Below are positions 26,907 to 34,281 of a stretch of 36,615 nt of DNA, one piece after another (within the stretch, counting starts at the first letter, position 1; the number at the start of each line of letters is the position of its first letter). A program made the translations under genes and the position numbers. Source of the stretch: a virus; IMG/VR virus record IMGVR_UViG_3300037137_002069, positions 1 through 36,615 of that record; one strand, given 5' to 3'. The notes under the pieces are model-generated. The model was not told the origin of the DNA, made no database searches, and saw only the letters and a program-made list of their open reading frames with translations.

Positions 26907-27743
26907 ATGATTGAGCTATACGAACTTGCCTTGAGCGACGATGGCGTGACTTTCTCCGGCTTCGAACCGTTTGATCCTGGAGAGGTGCGCGATCTTGCCA
27001 AGTTTGTGAAGTTCCGCCTCACGCTGTTTGGTGACTTTGCGGAGGACGACTATCGTCTACGTGGGTTCAGCGGAATCGCGGACGATGCGACTCTCCAGGA
27101 GGGCGGGTTCGGCATTTCGCCGTTTGGACGGTTCCCCTTCGGGGATGGTGGTGTGTGCTTGGAGGGAGTAGAAGATAGCATCCAGGGTGATTTGGACTTG
27201 AGTGCATCCCTTGATATCGAGGTTACTCTGGCGGAGTCGGCGTCGTTGGGATTGAGTGGAGCGCTCGTGATGGTTGAGACTGACGTGACTCTCAAGGCAG
27301 TGTCGGGGTCGTTGGGATTGAGTGGGACGCTTGCCGTGGCAGTTATCATTTCAGAAGCGGGAACAGTTACCCTTAGTGGTGATCTCTCTACGGCAACGAC
27401 GGGGGAGAGTATGTACTCGTGGTGGAGTATACCCAATCCGCCTCTTGGTGTCGGGTCGAGGTTCTATGCAGAACGAAACGGAGCGATCACAAACATCTAC
27501 GCATGGTCGAGCGACGCTCCTCCGAACCAGGCCACCTTCAACGTATTGAAGAACGGAGCGACGATCTATACCTCCAACACGAAGCCGTCCATCTCAGGAG
27601 GTGCGACGTTGGGACCTGACACGACGCCTAACACGACGGCATTCGTGAAGGGGGACTACTTCACGATTCAGATCACATCGACGGGCGGCTTGGTGGTAGG
27701 CACCTTTGGAGTTGTTATCGAGTTCGAGTCTACTATTGCGTAA
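26907..27743 (+). CDS. Tail fibre-like protein B2
   Basis: I start this 278-residue protein at ATG 26907, two bases after the A2 stop, because the first 85 residues then align with B1 from its own start (MIELYELALSDDG against MNEVYEIALSEDG). A longer start at 26829 would overlap A2. The middle is repetitive with SLGLSGALVM and SLGLSGTLAV; at the DNA level an 18-nt identical stretch recurs at 27242-27259 and 27308-27325. The C-terminal domain (NGAITNIYAWSSDA, then ATFNVLKNGATIYTS) is very close to the whole protein at 27756-28100. It is likely part of a fibre. Confidence 0.65.
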   Translation: MIELYELALSDDGVTFSGFEPFDPGEVRDLAKFVKFRLTLFGDFAEDDYRLRGFSGIADDATLQEGGFGISPFGRFPFGDGGVCLEGVEDSIQGDLDLSASLDIEVTLAESASLGLSGALVMVETDVTLKAVSGSLGLSGTLAVAVIISEAGTVTLSGDLSTATTGESMYSWWSIPNPPLGVGSRFYAERNGAITNIYAWSSDAPPNQATFNVLKNGATIYTSNTKPSISGGATLGPDTTPNTTAFVKGDYFTIQITSTGGLVVGTFGVVIEFESTIA

Positions 27744-27755
27744 TAGAGGGATATT

Positions 27756-28100
27756 ATGGCGAGCAAGGGATCGTTTGTCTGGATGAGTCGTTGGGTGCCC
27801 GCCACGGGAGCGGGGTCGCAGTTCTACGCTGATCAGAATGGAACTATTACGAATATCTACGCTTGGGCGGCGGATGTGGCCCCAACGACTCAGGCGACCT
27901 TTGACGTGCTCAAGAACGGCGTCAGTATCTACACGTCCAACCCTAAGCCTACCGTGGCGGCCTTAGCCCAGCTTGGAGCTGACACAACTCCCAACACCAC
28001 CAGTTTCGTGAAGGGGGACTCCTTCAAAGTGGTCGTGAATTCTGTAGGGAGTATCGTAGACGGTCGTCTCGGCGTCGTCATCACCTTCACCAACCCATAG
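27756..28100 (+). CDS. Free-standing fibre C-terminal domain protein
   Basis: This 114-residue protein is essentially one copy of the C-terminal domain of the previous protein: GSQFYADQNGTITNIYAW, then TQATFDVLKNGVSIYTSN, TTPNTTSFVKGDSF, and a closing GRLGVVITFTNP. A GAGGG ribosome binding site precedes the ATG. It may be a separate tip protein or the remnant of a truncated or split fibre gene. Its last 20 codons, stop and the following AGGAG are repeated exactly at 28210-28275. Confidence 0.65.
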   Translation: MASKGSFVWMSRWVPATGAGSQFYADQNGTITNIYAWAADVAPTTQATFDVLKNGVSIYTSNPKPTVAALAQLGADTTPNTTSFVKGDSFKVVVNSVGSIVDGRLGVVITFTNP

Positions 28101-28103
28101 GAG
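28038..28103 (+). repeat. 66-bp direct repeat, copy 1
   Basis: This copy holds the last 20 codons of the 114-residue gene, its stop and AGGAG. It is identical base for base to 28210-28275, starting 172 bp later. The bases on either side differ between copies. Confidence 0.95.
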
Positions 28104-28108
28104 GATTC

Positions 28109-28204
28109 ATGTCGTGGAAACGGGGACCTTGTAGCATTTGTGGGAGTAGCGACGTGAGTTGTTGTGATGAGGGTCGAAGAGACCCTCCAAATCAGCCAAA
28201 ATAG
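28109..28204 (+). CDS. 31-residue CxxC micro-protein
   Basis: ATG at 28109 is preceded by AGGAGG at 28099-28104 (spacing four bases) and the frame ends at TAG 28202-28204. The product has CSICGSSDVSCC, so Cys at 8, 11, 18 and 19, a plausible small metal-binding knuckle. The gene lies wholly between the two copies of the 66-bp repeat and is the only coding frame I see there. Short frames can be spurious; the strong ribosome binding site is partly shared with the repeat. Confidence 0.5.
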   Translation: MSWKRGPCSICGSSDVSCCDEGRRDPPNQPK

Positions 28205-28209
28205 TTACA

Positions 28210-28275
28210 AATTCTGTAGGGAGTATCGTAGACGGTCGTCTCGGCGTCGTCATCACCTTCACCAACCCATAGGAG
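28210..28275 (+). repeat. 66-bp direct repeat, copy 2 (non-coding here)
   Basis: This copy lies in front of the 373-residue gene. It repeats the end of the 114-residue gene but has no gene of its own in front. Its closing AGGAG at 28271-28275 is eight bases from ATG 28284 and so serves as that gene's ribosome binding site. It is likely the scar of a duplication or recombination. Confidence 0.95.
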
Positions 28276-28283
28276 ATTGATCA

Positions 28284-29405
28284 ATGGCAGTAACAGTCGG
28301 TAGTCAGGGGTCGCAGGTTGGCAATGCAGCAACCACCTTTAGAAGTACCCTTCAAACACTGCTGCTCGCGGCTGGGTGGACTGAGATGCCCTACGTTGGG
28401 GGCGGCAGCCCTGTCACTGCGGCCACTGCCGGCACTGACGGCACTGTACGTGTGTACTACAGTTCCAGTACAACAGTCGCGACCAACGTGTATACGGGTC
28501 AGATCATCATGATCGAGGCGCTGGATACCACGGGCGCGACGGCGTTCGCTACCAACACGGCGGGTAACAACAACCGGACAGGACCGGCTGTTCGAATTCG
28601 AATCTGTGAGGTGTACGACGACGCGGCGACTGGCACTCCGGCAAACAAAGTGAAGTATGCCGCTCAGGGGATTTCGGCAGCGAGCGTTTCTCAGACCCCC
28701 AATGCCAACAACGCGAGATCAGACTCTTTTGGACCGATCTTTACAGTGACCGATACGATTACGAGCACGACTCCCTCTGTGGGGTGGGTTCATCTCCAAC
28801 TTTCAGAGTCTGGATTTGGCTACTGGATAGGAGCGGACGCGACTCGGTTACTGGCGTCGGTGAACTCCAACGGCGGAATGATGGCTCTGTGCGGGAAAGT
28901 TGAAACTCTTCTCGCTACCGGAGATACAGTTTCTGTGTATCTCGCGGGCAATAGCGTCTCGACAGCCGCGACCACTCAGGCGTGTTCGTGGCTTATTGGC
29001 ACCGGGACATGGGGGGGTGTGCGTTGGTCCCGTGAGCCGTTGATAACTGCCTCCACAACAGGGGCATTCGTCGGTCACATCTATGGTCACTTGTCCCAAG
29101 TTGATGTTACGGCCACCAACGCGGTGCTGGGTAAAATAGGAACAACCCACAAGTACCACACCACGCAAGTCGCGCATCCAGCGTTCTTGCATGGGATTGC
29201 GTCCACTACGAGTATTGGTGCGTCGTTACGGTCGTATCGAGCGAAACTGAACGGCTTCGTTGTAGGATGGGGCAATGCGAATGCAACGATAGGTGACACG
29301 TTGACGATTGGTGGGGTTGCGTATATCATTGTCGGCAGCACGGAGTTCCCCGGTGCCTCATCGTTTGAGTGTCTTCTTGCCGTCCATCCGACATCGGTGT
29401 TCTAA
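28284..29405 (+). CDS. Large tail protein, receptor-binding candidate
   Basis: This 373-residue protein is not recognised by name. Its ribosome binding site comes from the second copy of the 66-bp repeat. Residues about 1-35 contain a helix (STLQTLLLAAGWTEMPYVG). The rest is Thr/Ser/Ala-rich and beta-rich, with VGWVHLQLSESGFGYWIGAD, then WGGVRWSREPLI and a closing AYIIVGSTEFPGASSFECLL. The pattern is known in phage tail and capsid surface proteins that bind to host structures. Its stop overlaps the next start (TAATG). Confidence 0.6.
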   Translation: MAVTVGSQGSQVGNAATTFRSTLQTLLLAAGWTEMPYVGGGSPVTAATAGTDGTVRVYYSSSTTVATNVYTGQIIMIEALDTTGATAFATNTAGNNNRTGPAVRIRICEVYDDAATGTPANKVKYAAQGISAASVSQTPNANNARSDSFGPIFTVTDTITSTTPSVGWVHLQLSESGFGYWIGADATRLLASVNSNGGMMALCGKVETLLATGDTVSVYLAGNSVSTAATTQACSWLIGTGTWGGVRWSREPLITASTTGAFVGHIYGHLSQVDVTATNAVLGKIGTTHKYHTTQVAHPAFLHGIASTTSIGASLRSYRAKLNGFVVGWGNANATIGDTLTIGGVAYIIVGSTEFPGASSFECLLAVHPTSVF

Positions 29406-29584
29406 TGGCTGATACAGCAGCAGTAGCGTTTTTGGCGACCGATCATTACGGAGACCCCTCCAACCAGGGTCCGGCCGACGCGACCGAGGTAACGGCGGTG
29501 TCTTTCAACGTTGTGTTGGTAAACGATGACGCCGAACCCAACGTCGCAGGTCCCCACGGTGTGTGGGGCGTCGTAAAAGGATAA
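29405..29584 (+). CDS. 59-residue protein between tail genes, function unknown
   Basis: I start this gene at ATG 29405 inside the preceding TAA, giving 59 residues (MADTAAVAFLATDHYGDPSN at the start). An in-frame ATG at 29369 would overlap the preceding gene by 37 bases and has no good ribosome binding site. The sequence is acidic and beta-like (VTAVSFNVVLVNDDAEPN) with no known motif. It may be a small subunit of the neighbouring fibre proteins. Confidence 0.55.
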   Translation: MADTAAVAFLATDHYGDPSNQGPADATEVTAVSFNVVLVNDDAEPNVAGPHGVWGVVKG

Positions 29585-29593
29585 GGAGGAAGC

Positions 29594-31846
29594 ATGGAAC
29601 GGACGCTTTACACAGATGGGGTTGAGGTAGACGCAAGCGACCTCACCAACACGGAGGACACCAAGGTTGAGGAGATTCTTCTCACTCGCCAGGTGACGAC
29701 GCGCTACGGCGTCATTGATGGGCTCGGTTGCTCGACCAGTGGCAATCGGATCACTGTGGACACGGGGCGCCTCCTGTTCCGTAATGGCGAGGTGGCGGTC
29801 CTCACTTCCCCCATCATCAACATTGTGGGGGCCTCCTTCGAGGGAGGGGTCAGCACCTTCGTTGGTCTGCGCTTGGGGGAAGTCACTTCCAACCCGAAGC
29901 CTCACGAGGTGGACCCAACCATCTTCGACACCCGCGCAACGCCGAAGATTACTGCGGAGTTGTTTGTTGCCTCCGACCCTAGTACTGCGGCGAGAGCTAG
30001 GGCGCTCCAGGCGGCTATCGACGCGGAGTTGAACGACGCCAACTTCGTCCTCCTGTCCGAATTCGCGGGCGTGGGCAATGGACTCACCCGTGTGACGGTA
30101 ACGCCACAGCCTCGCAGTAAGGGCGGCGACGATCCATTCCGCTCTCCCTCGAAGACCAAGAATCAGAAGACGGCCCTCGTGTCGATATACCTCGACAACA
30201 CGAATGATCAATTCCCTGTCGCGTCAGCCGAAGATCATTTCCACCGCAGTCTCATTGGTTCGGGCATCCCGAACCCTCAGAACGCGCACGGCACGACTCT
30301 GACGGACATTGGTGGAGACGCAATACTGGATCAGGCCATCACGAAGCACCAGCGTGAATTCCACGCGAATGGCATCATTGGTTTGGAGTCTTTGGAGGAT
30401 GAGTTCGCGGAGACGAACTTCTCGTCTGGCTCTTTCGCTTGGGGTATCGACCAGACTTCGAGCGCCGTCACGGTTCATGATCTTCTCAACGTAGATGATG
30501 GGGTGCCTCAGGATGAGGTACTGGTCATTCAGGGTAAGGAGTTGAAGAAGGGGCAATCGAATACTATCCCGGACGGAGACAAGGCGCCACGGATCAGTTT
30601 TGCGAGCGTTACCGTGCCGGGTCTCTACTACATCTTCGCGCGATGGGGTTCAAATGAAGCAGGCGGGATGCCCGTCTTCGACAAAATGTTCAAGGATGAC
30701 TTTGACCTTTTATGTGTGGACAGTGATGGAAAGAAGGCCTGGTTGAACAACGCCGTTGATCCCACTGTGGTCGATGTCGCCATTGGTCCGGAGCGGAAGT
30801 TCTACGTCATCGGTCTCGTCCAGTGGAATGGATCGAGTGCTTTCACGAACCTCGCCACGAACCCGATGATCACCATTCCAGGACCGAGCGGCGATCTGCT
30901 CTACAAGACGGGTCTTCCGGCAGGACATCCGTTCCAGATACCCATCAACAAGAAGGTTCTTGACCTTCGACGCTTCGGGAGTGTGACGAACGAGACAGTG
31001 CAGAAGCGGACGATCCGCCTTGACCGCCTCACGCAAGTTTTGGTTACGGAAGACGACTTCATCGTCCATTCGGGCACCCGTATCGTTAGCGGATCGCCTG
31101 TAATGGCGCTTGTCAACTCAAATAACCATGCGACGCCTGGTCCAGACAACTCGATCCTTAAACATCTCACTGACTTCGATGCGGATCGCCTCTTCGGTCA
31201 TAGGCCGGCAATTGGTACATCGGAGCACGGCCGCTCGCAGCACAGTGGGGGTCTTGATGGCTCCTTCATCCCCCTTGATGAGGAAGCGGTCAACTCGGGG
31301 TTTCAGTCCGCTGCGGATAAGTGGCGTCAAACCTTCTTGACCATGACGTTGATGAAATGGGCAGACCTCCAGACTGTGCAAGGCGCGGCCGGTGACACGC
31401 TTGCGATGGGCGACGCGGCGGCGGTATCCACTCGCGACGCACTCGCTGGTGGCGCAGGATCATACATTGTTTATCGGCGCGGCGAATTGCGTAACTTTGG
31501 GGCGAATGTTCACCATCGTCCTGCTAACCTTGGGCCGCCGCACACACTCTCGATCTCTTTCGTCGTCTTTTCCATAAGCGGTGCCGCCCCCTCAACGCTT
31601 GTGACAAATGCCCAAGAATGGTCCACCCTCACTGTGGACGATCAACTCCCAGCGCTGGGGTTCGTGTCTGATGCTTCGATCGTCAGTCGGTCATGCACCA
31701 ATATCGTAGATGTCCTGACGATTGAAGCTACTCCGGCTGCCCCGAAGTTGATTTCTTGTGTGCGAACCAAGAATTCAGCCGCCGATACGGGAGCCAATGT
31801 GTGGAAAGACCTCACGGTTACGGCTGAATTCCACTACACGTCGTAG
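29594..31846 (+). CDS. Tail fibre protein
   Basis: This 750-residue protein follows a strong AAGGAGG site. The N-terminal part (LTRQVTTRYGVIDGLGCS, then VDTGRLLFRNGEVAVL) is typical of proteins that attach fibres to baseplates. Near residue 225 is NPQNAHGTTLTDIGG, then KHQREFHANGIIG, a His-containing fibre motif also seen in Mu-like fibres (N-P-H-G type). A central region has beta-domains and ends with FITLATNPMITIPGPSG-like sequence. The C-terminal 150 residues have Ser/Thr-rich beta-domains, including NFGANVHHRPANLGPPHTLS. The lysis gene follows within three bases. Confidence 0.7.
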   Translation: MERTLYTDGVEVDASDLTNTEDTKVEEILLTRQVTTRYGVIDGLGCSTSGNRITVDTGRLLFRNGEVAVLTSPIINIVGASFEGGVSTFVGLRLGEVTSNPKPHEVDPTIFDTRATPKITAELFVASDPSTAARARALQAAIDAELNDANFVLLSEFAGVGNGLTRVTVTPQPRSKGGDDPFRSPSKTKNQKTALVSIYLDNTNDQFPVASAEDHFHRSLIGSGIPNPQNAHGTTLTDIGGDAILDQAITKHQREFHANGIIGLESLEDEFAETNFSSGSFAWGIDQTSSAVTVHDLLNVDDGVPQDEVLVIQGKELKKGQSNTIPDGDKAPRISFASVTVPGLYYIFARWGSNEAGGMPVFDKMFKDDFDLLCVDSDGKKAWLNNAVDPTVVDVAIGPERKFYVIGLVQWNGSSAFTNLATNPMITIPGPSGDLLYKTGLPAGHPFQIPINKKVLDLRRFGSVTNETVQKRTIRLDRLTQVLVTEDDFIVHSGTRIVSGSPVMALVNSNNHATPGPDNSILKHLTDFDADRLFGHRPAIGTSEHGRSQHSGGLDGSFIPLDEEAVNSGFQSAADKWRQTFLTMTLMKWADLQTVQGAAGDTLAMGDAAAVSTRDALAGGAGSYIVYRRGELRNFGANVHHRPANLGPPHTLSISFVVFSISGAAPSTLVTNAQEWSTLTVDDQLPALGFVSDASIVSRSCTNIVDVLTIEATPAAPKLISCVRTKNSAADTGANVWKDLTVTAEFHYTS

Positions 31847-31848
31847 TC

Positions 31849-32307
31849 ATGCTGACGAAGACGCCGAATGGGCTCCCGGAGATTATCCAGACCTTCGGGG
31901 ACATCCATGACCCACAGTTCGAGGCGAAGAACATCGTCTCCTTCGACTTCCCCTACCCGATCCGGTATGAAGGCGTGCCAAAGACTCGCTCGCGCTGTCA
32001 CAAGTTGCTCGTGGAGAACTTCATCGCCGTGTTCAAGGACATCCAGGCGGCTGGACTCGTGGACCCATGGGGGAATGACTACTCGGGTATCTACGCGGTC
32101 CGTCCGATACGGGGCTACCCGCAGTTTCCAAGCCTACACAGTTTTGGAATAGCTATCGACTTTGAAGCCGCTGACAACCCTCTCGGGAAAAAAGGGCACA
32201 TGCACCCTGGGGTGATTGCCTGCTTCAAGCAGCATGGGTTTTTTTGGGGTGGGGATTTCGTCCATCGTCTCGATCCGATGCACTATCAGATGGCGACAGG
32301 GTATTAG
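31849..32307 (+). CDS. Endolysin: M15-family peptidase
   Basis: This 152-residue enzyme should cut peptide bonds in peptidoglycan (L-Ala-D-Glu or D-Ala-D-Ala-type peptidase). Zinc ligands are visible: His97 and Asp104 in SLHSFGIAIDFEA, and His145 in RLDPMHYQM, with Asp142 as the probable catalytic acid. There is no signal peptide, membrane helix or separate cell wall-binding domain, so export is expected to need a holin. Length and motif order match single-domain phage M15 enzymes. Ribosome binding is weak, and the gene follows the fibre gene by two bases, so translation may be coupled. Confidence 0.9.
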   Translation: MLTKTPNGLPEIIQTFGDIHDPQFEAKNIVSFDFPYPIRYEGVPKTRSRCHKLLVENFIAVFKDIQAAGLVDPWGNDYSGIYAVRPIRGYPQFPSLHSFGIAIDFEAADNPLGKKGHMHPGVIACFKQHGFFWGGDFVHRLDPMHYQMATGY

Positions 32308-32327
32308 CTGGGCCGAGAGGGGTAGAC

Positions 32328-32492
32328 ATGAAGAAGAACATTTTCCTGACGAACATCCTCCAGTCGGTCGCCATCGCGCTCATCTTGGGCGTACTTGGCG
32401 GTCTCTGGAAGACGTATCTTGACGTTCATGACTTGCAGACTAAAGTGGAATGGTTGTACTCGTACCAATTCCCTGCGAGGGGTGGAAAATGA
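32328..32492 (+). CDS. Small one-helix membrane protein, possible holin
   Basis: This 54-residue protein starts at ATG 32328 after a GAGAGGGG site. The sequence MKKNIFLTNILQSVAIALIL, continuing as GVLGGLWKTYLD, has a positive N-terminus, one hydrophobic segment (residues about 8-27) and a short polar tail. Its location directly downstream of the endolysin and its size fit a holin-like or spanin-like lysis protein. One helix alone is not specific, so this remains a suggestion. Its stop overlaps the next start (ATGA). Confidence 0.6.
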   Translation: MKKNIFLTNILQSVAIALILGVLGGLWKTYLDVHDLQTKVEWLYSYQFPARGGK

Positions 32493-32929
32493 GTCTGGGA
32501 GGCATGTCTCACGGGAGCAGTGCCGGCTTTGAAGGGATCATCTCCCACAACAACACCAACCCCATCACCCCCATCACCCCCACGTATTTTTGGTGCCTAG
32601 TGCATGGCACGTACTCATGTTGGTGCTTGTCGGGATGTACGAACGGGACAACTATCAGCGTCAACACTTGGACGTGCGCGCAATGTGGGCTGGTTTGCCT
32701 TATGGGCACGTATCACTTCTGCACGACTACGGCCCCTGGCACCGTCCGGTGGGTAAATCCAGCAGGCAATCAGACGATCAGCTTCCCCCTCCCCGAGTGT
32801 GCCTTTTGCGACAAGCTACTGGAGTCCGACGACAAGAAAGTGTGCAAGGAGTGCCGGGGTGTCTTTGAGGCTTGGAAATTTTTGTCCAAGAGGGATGAGT
32901 CAGAGCCTGACAAGGAGCCTGAGGGGTGA
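32489..32929 (+). CDS. Cysteine-rich zinc-ribbon-like protein
   Basis: This 146-residue protein starts at ATG 32489, overlapping the stop of the preceding gene. A start at 32450 would overlap it much further and has no better site. It is rich in Cys: WCLVHGTYSCWCLSGC, WTCAQCGLVC, CAFCDKLLESDDKKVCKEC. The last two groups are two CxxC pairs about 13 residues apart, the usual layout of a small zinc ribbon. The N-terminal half is Thr/Pro-rich with several Cys that could form another metal site. Target and role are unknown; it may bind nucleic acid or be a host-directed factor. Confidence 0.7.
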   Translation: MSLGGMSHGSSAGFEGIISHNNTNPITPITPTYFWCLVHGTYSCWCLSGCTNGTTISVNTWTCAQCGLVCLMGTYHFCTTTAPGTVRWVNPAGNQTISFPLPECAFCDKLLESDDKKVCKECRGVFEAWKFLSKRDESEPDKEPEG

Positions 32930-33315
32930 AGATCGCTATTGTCGGCAGCGGTAGGCTAGCTGGCTCGAAGGCTGCCCGAGAGATAATACGCAAAACTCTG
33001 AGCCAGTTCCGCCCATCGGCGGTGCTCCTCTTCCCAGGGCACGACAGCTTTAATGCCCTCGTCCGCGCACAGGCAGCCTCGCTGGGGCTCGTTGTGGAGG
33101 CGATGCAGCCTCCTAGACCCTTCTGGGTCGGTGCGTGCCTCCCAAGCATCCGCAAGCGGCTTGCTCGTGGACTCTACGCTAGGGCTATCGCCAAGGATGT
33201 TGATTTGGTCCTCGCGATCAACGCGGAGGGACACGGGGGTGCCTCGTATTCACAATTACTTGAGGCTGTCGAAGAGGCAGTGGTTGTGACCCTCAGACCT
33301 TGCGACGAAGCGTAG
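32926..33315 (+). CDS. SLOG-like Rossmann-fold protein
   Basis: This 129-residue protein starts at GTG 32926, overlapping the preceding stop (GTGA). The sequence begins MKIAIVGSGRLAGSKAAREI, a beta-strand plus glycine turn typical of nucleotide-binding SLOG/YspA-type folds. It is followed by AVLLFPGHDSFNALVRAQAA, then LGLVVEAMQP, RLARGLYARAIAKDVDLVLA and a final GASYSQLLEAVEE. Such proteins bind nucleotides or nucleotide-derived ligands; several phages carry them with no known function. It is the last gene on the plus strand and its 3' end overlaps that of thyX by 23 bp. Confidence 0.6.
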   Translation: MKIAIVGSGRLAGSKAAREIIRKTLSQFRPSAVLLFPGHDSFNALVRAQAASLGLVVEAMQPPRPFWVGACLPSIRKRLARGLYARAIAKDVDLVLAINAEGHGGASYSQLLEAVEEAVVVTLRPCDEA

Positions 33316-34081
33316 CTTTCCACCAGCCCAGCCCGTCATCCTGTTCTTCACGAACGAAGTCCTGGTAGATATTCGGGTAATCGGTGGATACGATCCGCCC
33401 CACCTCGTCAAACACCATCCTGATCTCGATCTCTGCCGCGGGGTCTGTTCGTTGCTCTAGGACGTGACGGAGGTTCCGGTGGTTCGTTGTCCACACGATA
33501 TTAGTCGCGATGCCGTCCGGGATGATCCGTCGTAGGGCCGATGTCGCCGCCTTCTTCTGCGGCATGGTCATGTGTTCCCAATCGAACGTTCCTTCCAGCT
33601 TCTTGTAGTGTGCTTCCGTGTCCCTCGCAGCACACTCTACGACGCTCCGCTGTTCCTCAGTGAGTTCATCCGGTAGCCACATCCCGATATCTGTGACGCG
33701 CACGTAGCGCATCGACTCCTGGCTGATTGCGACGCCGACTCGGTGTCGCACAAGCTCGTGGGTGAAGATGCGGCTCACTTTGAGGAAGGCGAAGGTGAGG
33801 GAGGCGTGCTCAAAGATCGAGCCATCGCCTTTCGATAGGGTATTGGCGAGGTATTCCGCCGAGTCGGTCCGCACCTTGGTGAGGTTCGGATTGACACCGA
33901 TGCCGTATGAACGATAGCAGAGGCGCCCGGCTATTTCCGTGAGGGCCTCAGAGTCGTTACCATCCATCACGTTTTGCATGTGCGGCGTATTGCCGTTCAG
34001 CACGTTGAGCATGGACGTGACGGCGAGGAGGTCTATCGACGTTTCTGCGATTTTGAAGACTTTCGGCTTGGTTGCGTGCAT
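33293..34081 (-). CDS. thyX: Flavin-dependent thymidylate synthase ThyX
   Basis: ThyX makes dTMP from dUMP with methylenetetrahydrofolate, FAD and NADPH, supporting phage DNA synthesis. The 262-residue product starts at ATG 34081 (complement), with AAAAGGAGA at 34089-34097 seven bases upstream; the frame remains open to 34174 but lacks a good site there. The key motif is VRHRVGVAISQESMRYV (RHR at residues 112-114, Ser-Gln-Glu-Ser at 120-123), matching the ThyX RHR...S...RY signature. An upstream segment GSIFEHASLTFAF (88-100) is typical. The C-terminal part has AEIEIRMVFDEVGRIV. Its stop overlaps the SLOG-like gene on the other strand. Confidence 0.93.
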   Translation of the reverse strand: MHATKPKVFKIAETSIDLLAVTSMLNVLNGNTPHMQNVMDGNDSEALTEIAGRLCYRSYGIGVNPNLTKVRTDSAEYLANTLSKGDGSIFEHASLTFAFLKVSRIFTHELVRHRVGVAISQESMRYVRVTDIGMWLPDELTEEQRSVVECAARDTEAHYKKLEGTFDWEHMTMPQKKAATSALRRIIPDGIATNIVWTTNHRNLRHVLEQRTDPAAEIEIRMVFDEVGRIVSTDYPNIYQDFVREEQDDGLGWWKATLRRKV

Positions 34082-34281
34082 CGGGCGATCTCCTTTTCTA
34101 CTGCATCGAGATAGACGTTGATGTTGTCGATGTGGGCCTTCACGACTTTGAGCGGGCGGTCGTTTGGACTCCACTGCGCGATGGCGGTGTGCTGTATTCT
34201 GGCGCGTAGGCGCGCAGTGTCGAGCCGCTGGCGAACATCGACGGGGTTATCGCGCGGGACGATCTTCGGGGCGTCGTTCAT
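34033..34281 (-). CDS. Small basic protein upstream of thyX, function unknown
   Basis: This 82-residue frame starts at ATG 34281 (complement) with GAGGAA about ten bases upstream and ends inside thyX, overlapping it by 49 bases. The protein is basic, helical and ends in SRKSSKSQKRR. It has VDVRQRLDTARLRARIQHTA and a helical KAHIDNINVYLDAVEKEIAR. I do not recognise it. Overlap on both sides is normal for this tightly packed minus-strand group. It is likely real, but short and without known motif. Confidence 0.55.
   Translation of the reverse strand: MNDAPKIVPRDNPVDVRQRLDTARLRARIQHTAIAQWSPNDRPLKVVKAHIDNINVYLDAVEKEIARCTQPSRKSSKSQKRR

Noticed and set aside
28038-28275. CRISPR array
   Set aside because: There are only two copies of 66 bp and they consist of coding sequence with a stop codon and ribosome binding site.
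1-32307. Phage-tail-like bacteriocin or extracellular injection system instead of a phage
   Set aside because: Long tape measures, the frameshifted chaperone, an endolysin and nearby thyX and DUF3987 replication genes favour a complete phage. The window has no capsid genes, so this is not proven from the window alone.
34082-34174. Longer thyX start adding 31 residues
   Set aside because: The added residues are basic and unlike ThyX proteins. The ATG at 34081 has a clear ribosome binding site and starts near the conserved fold.
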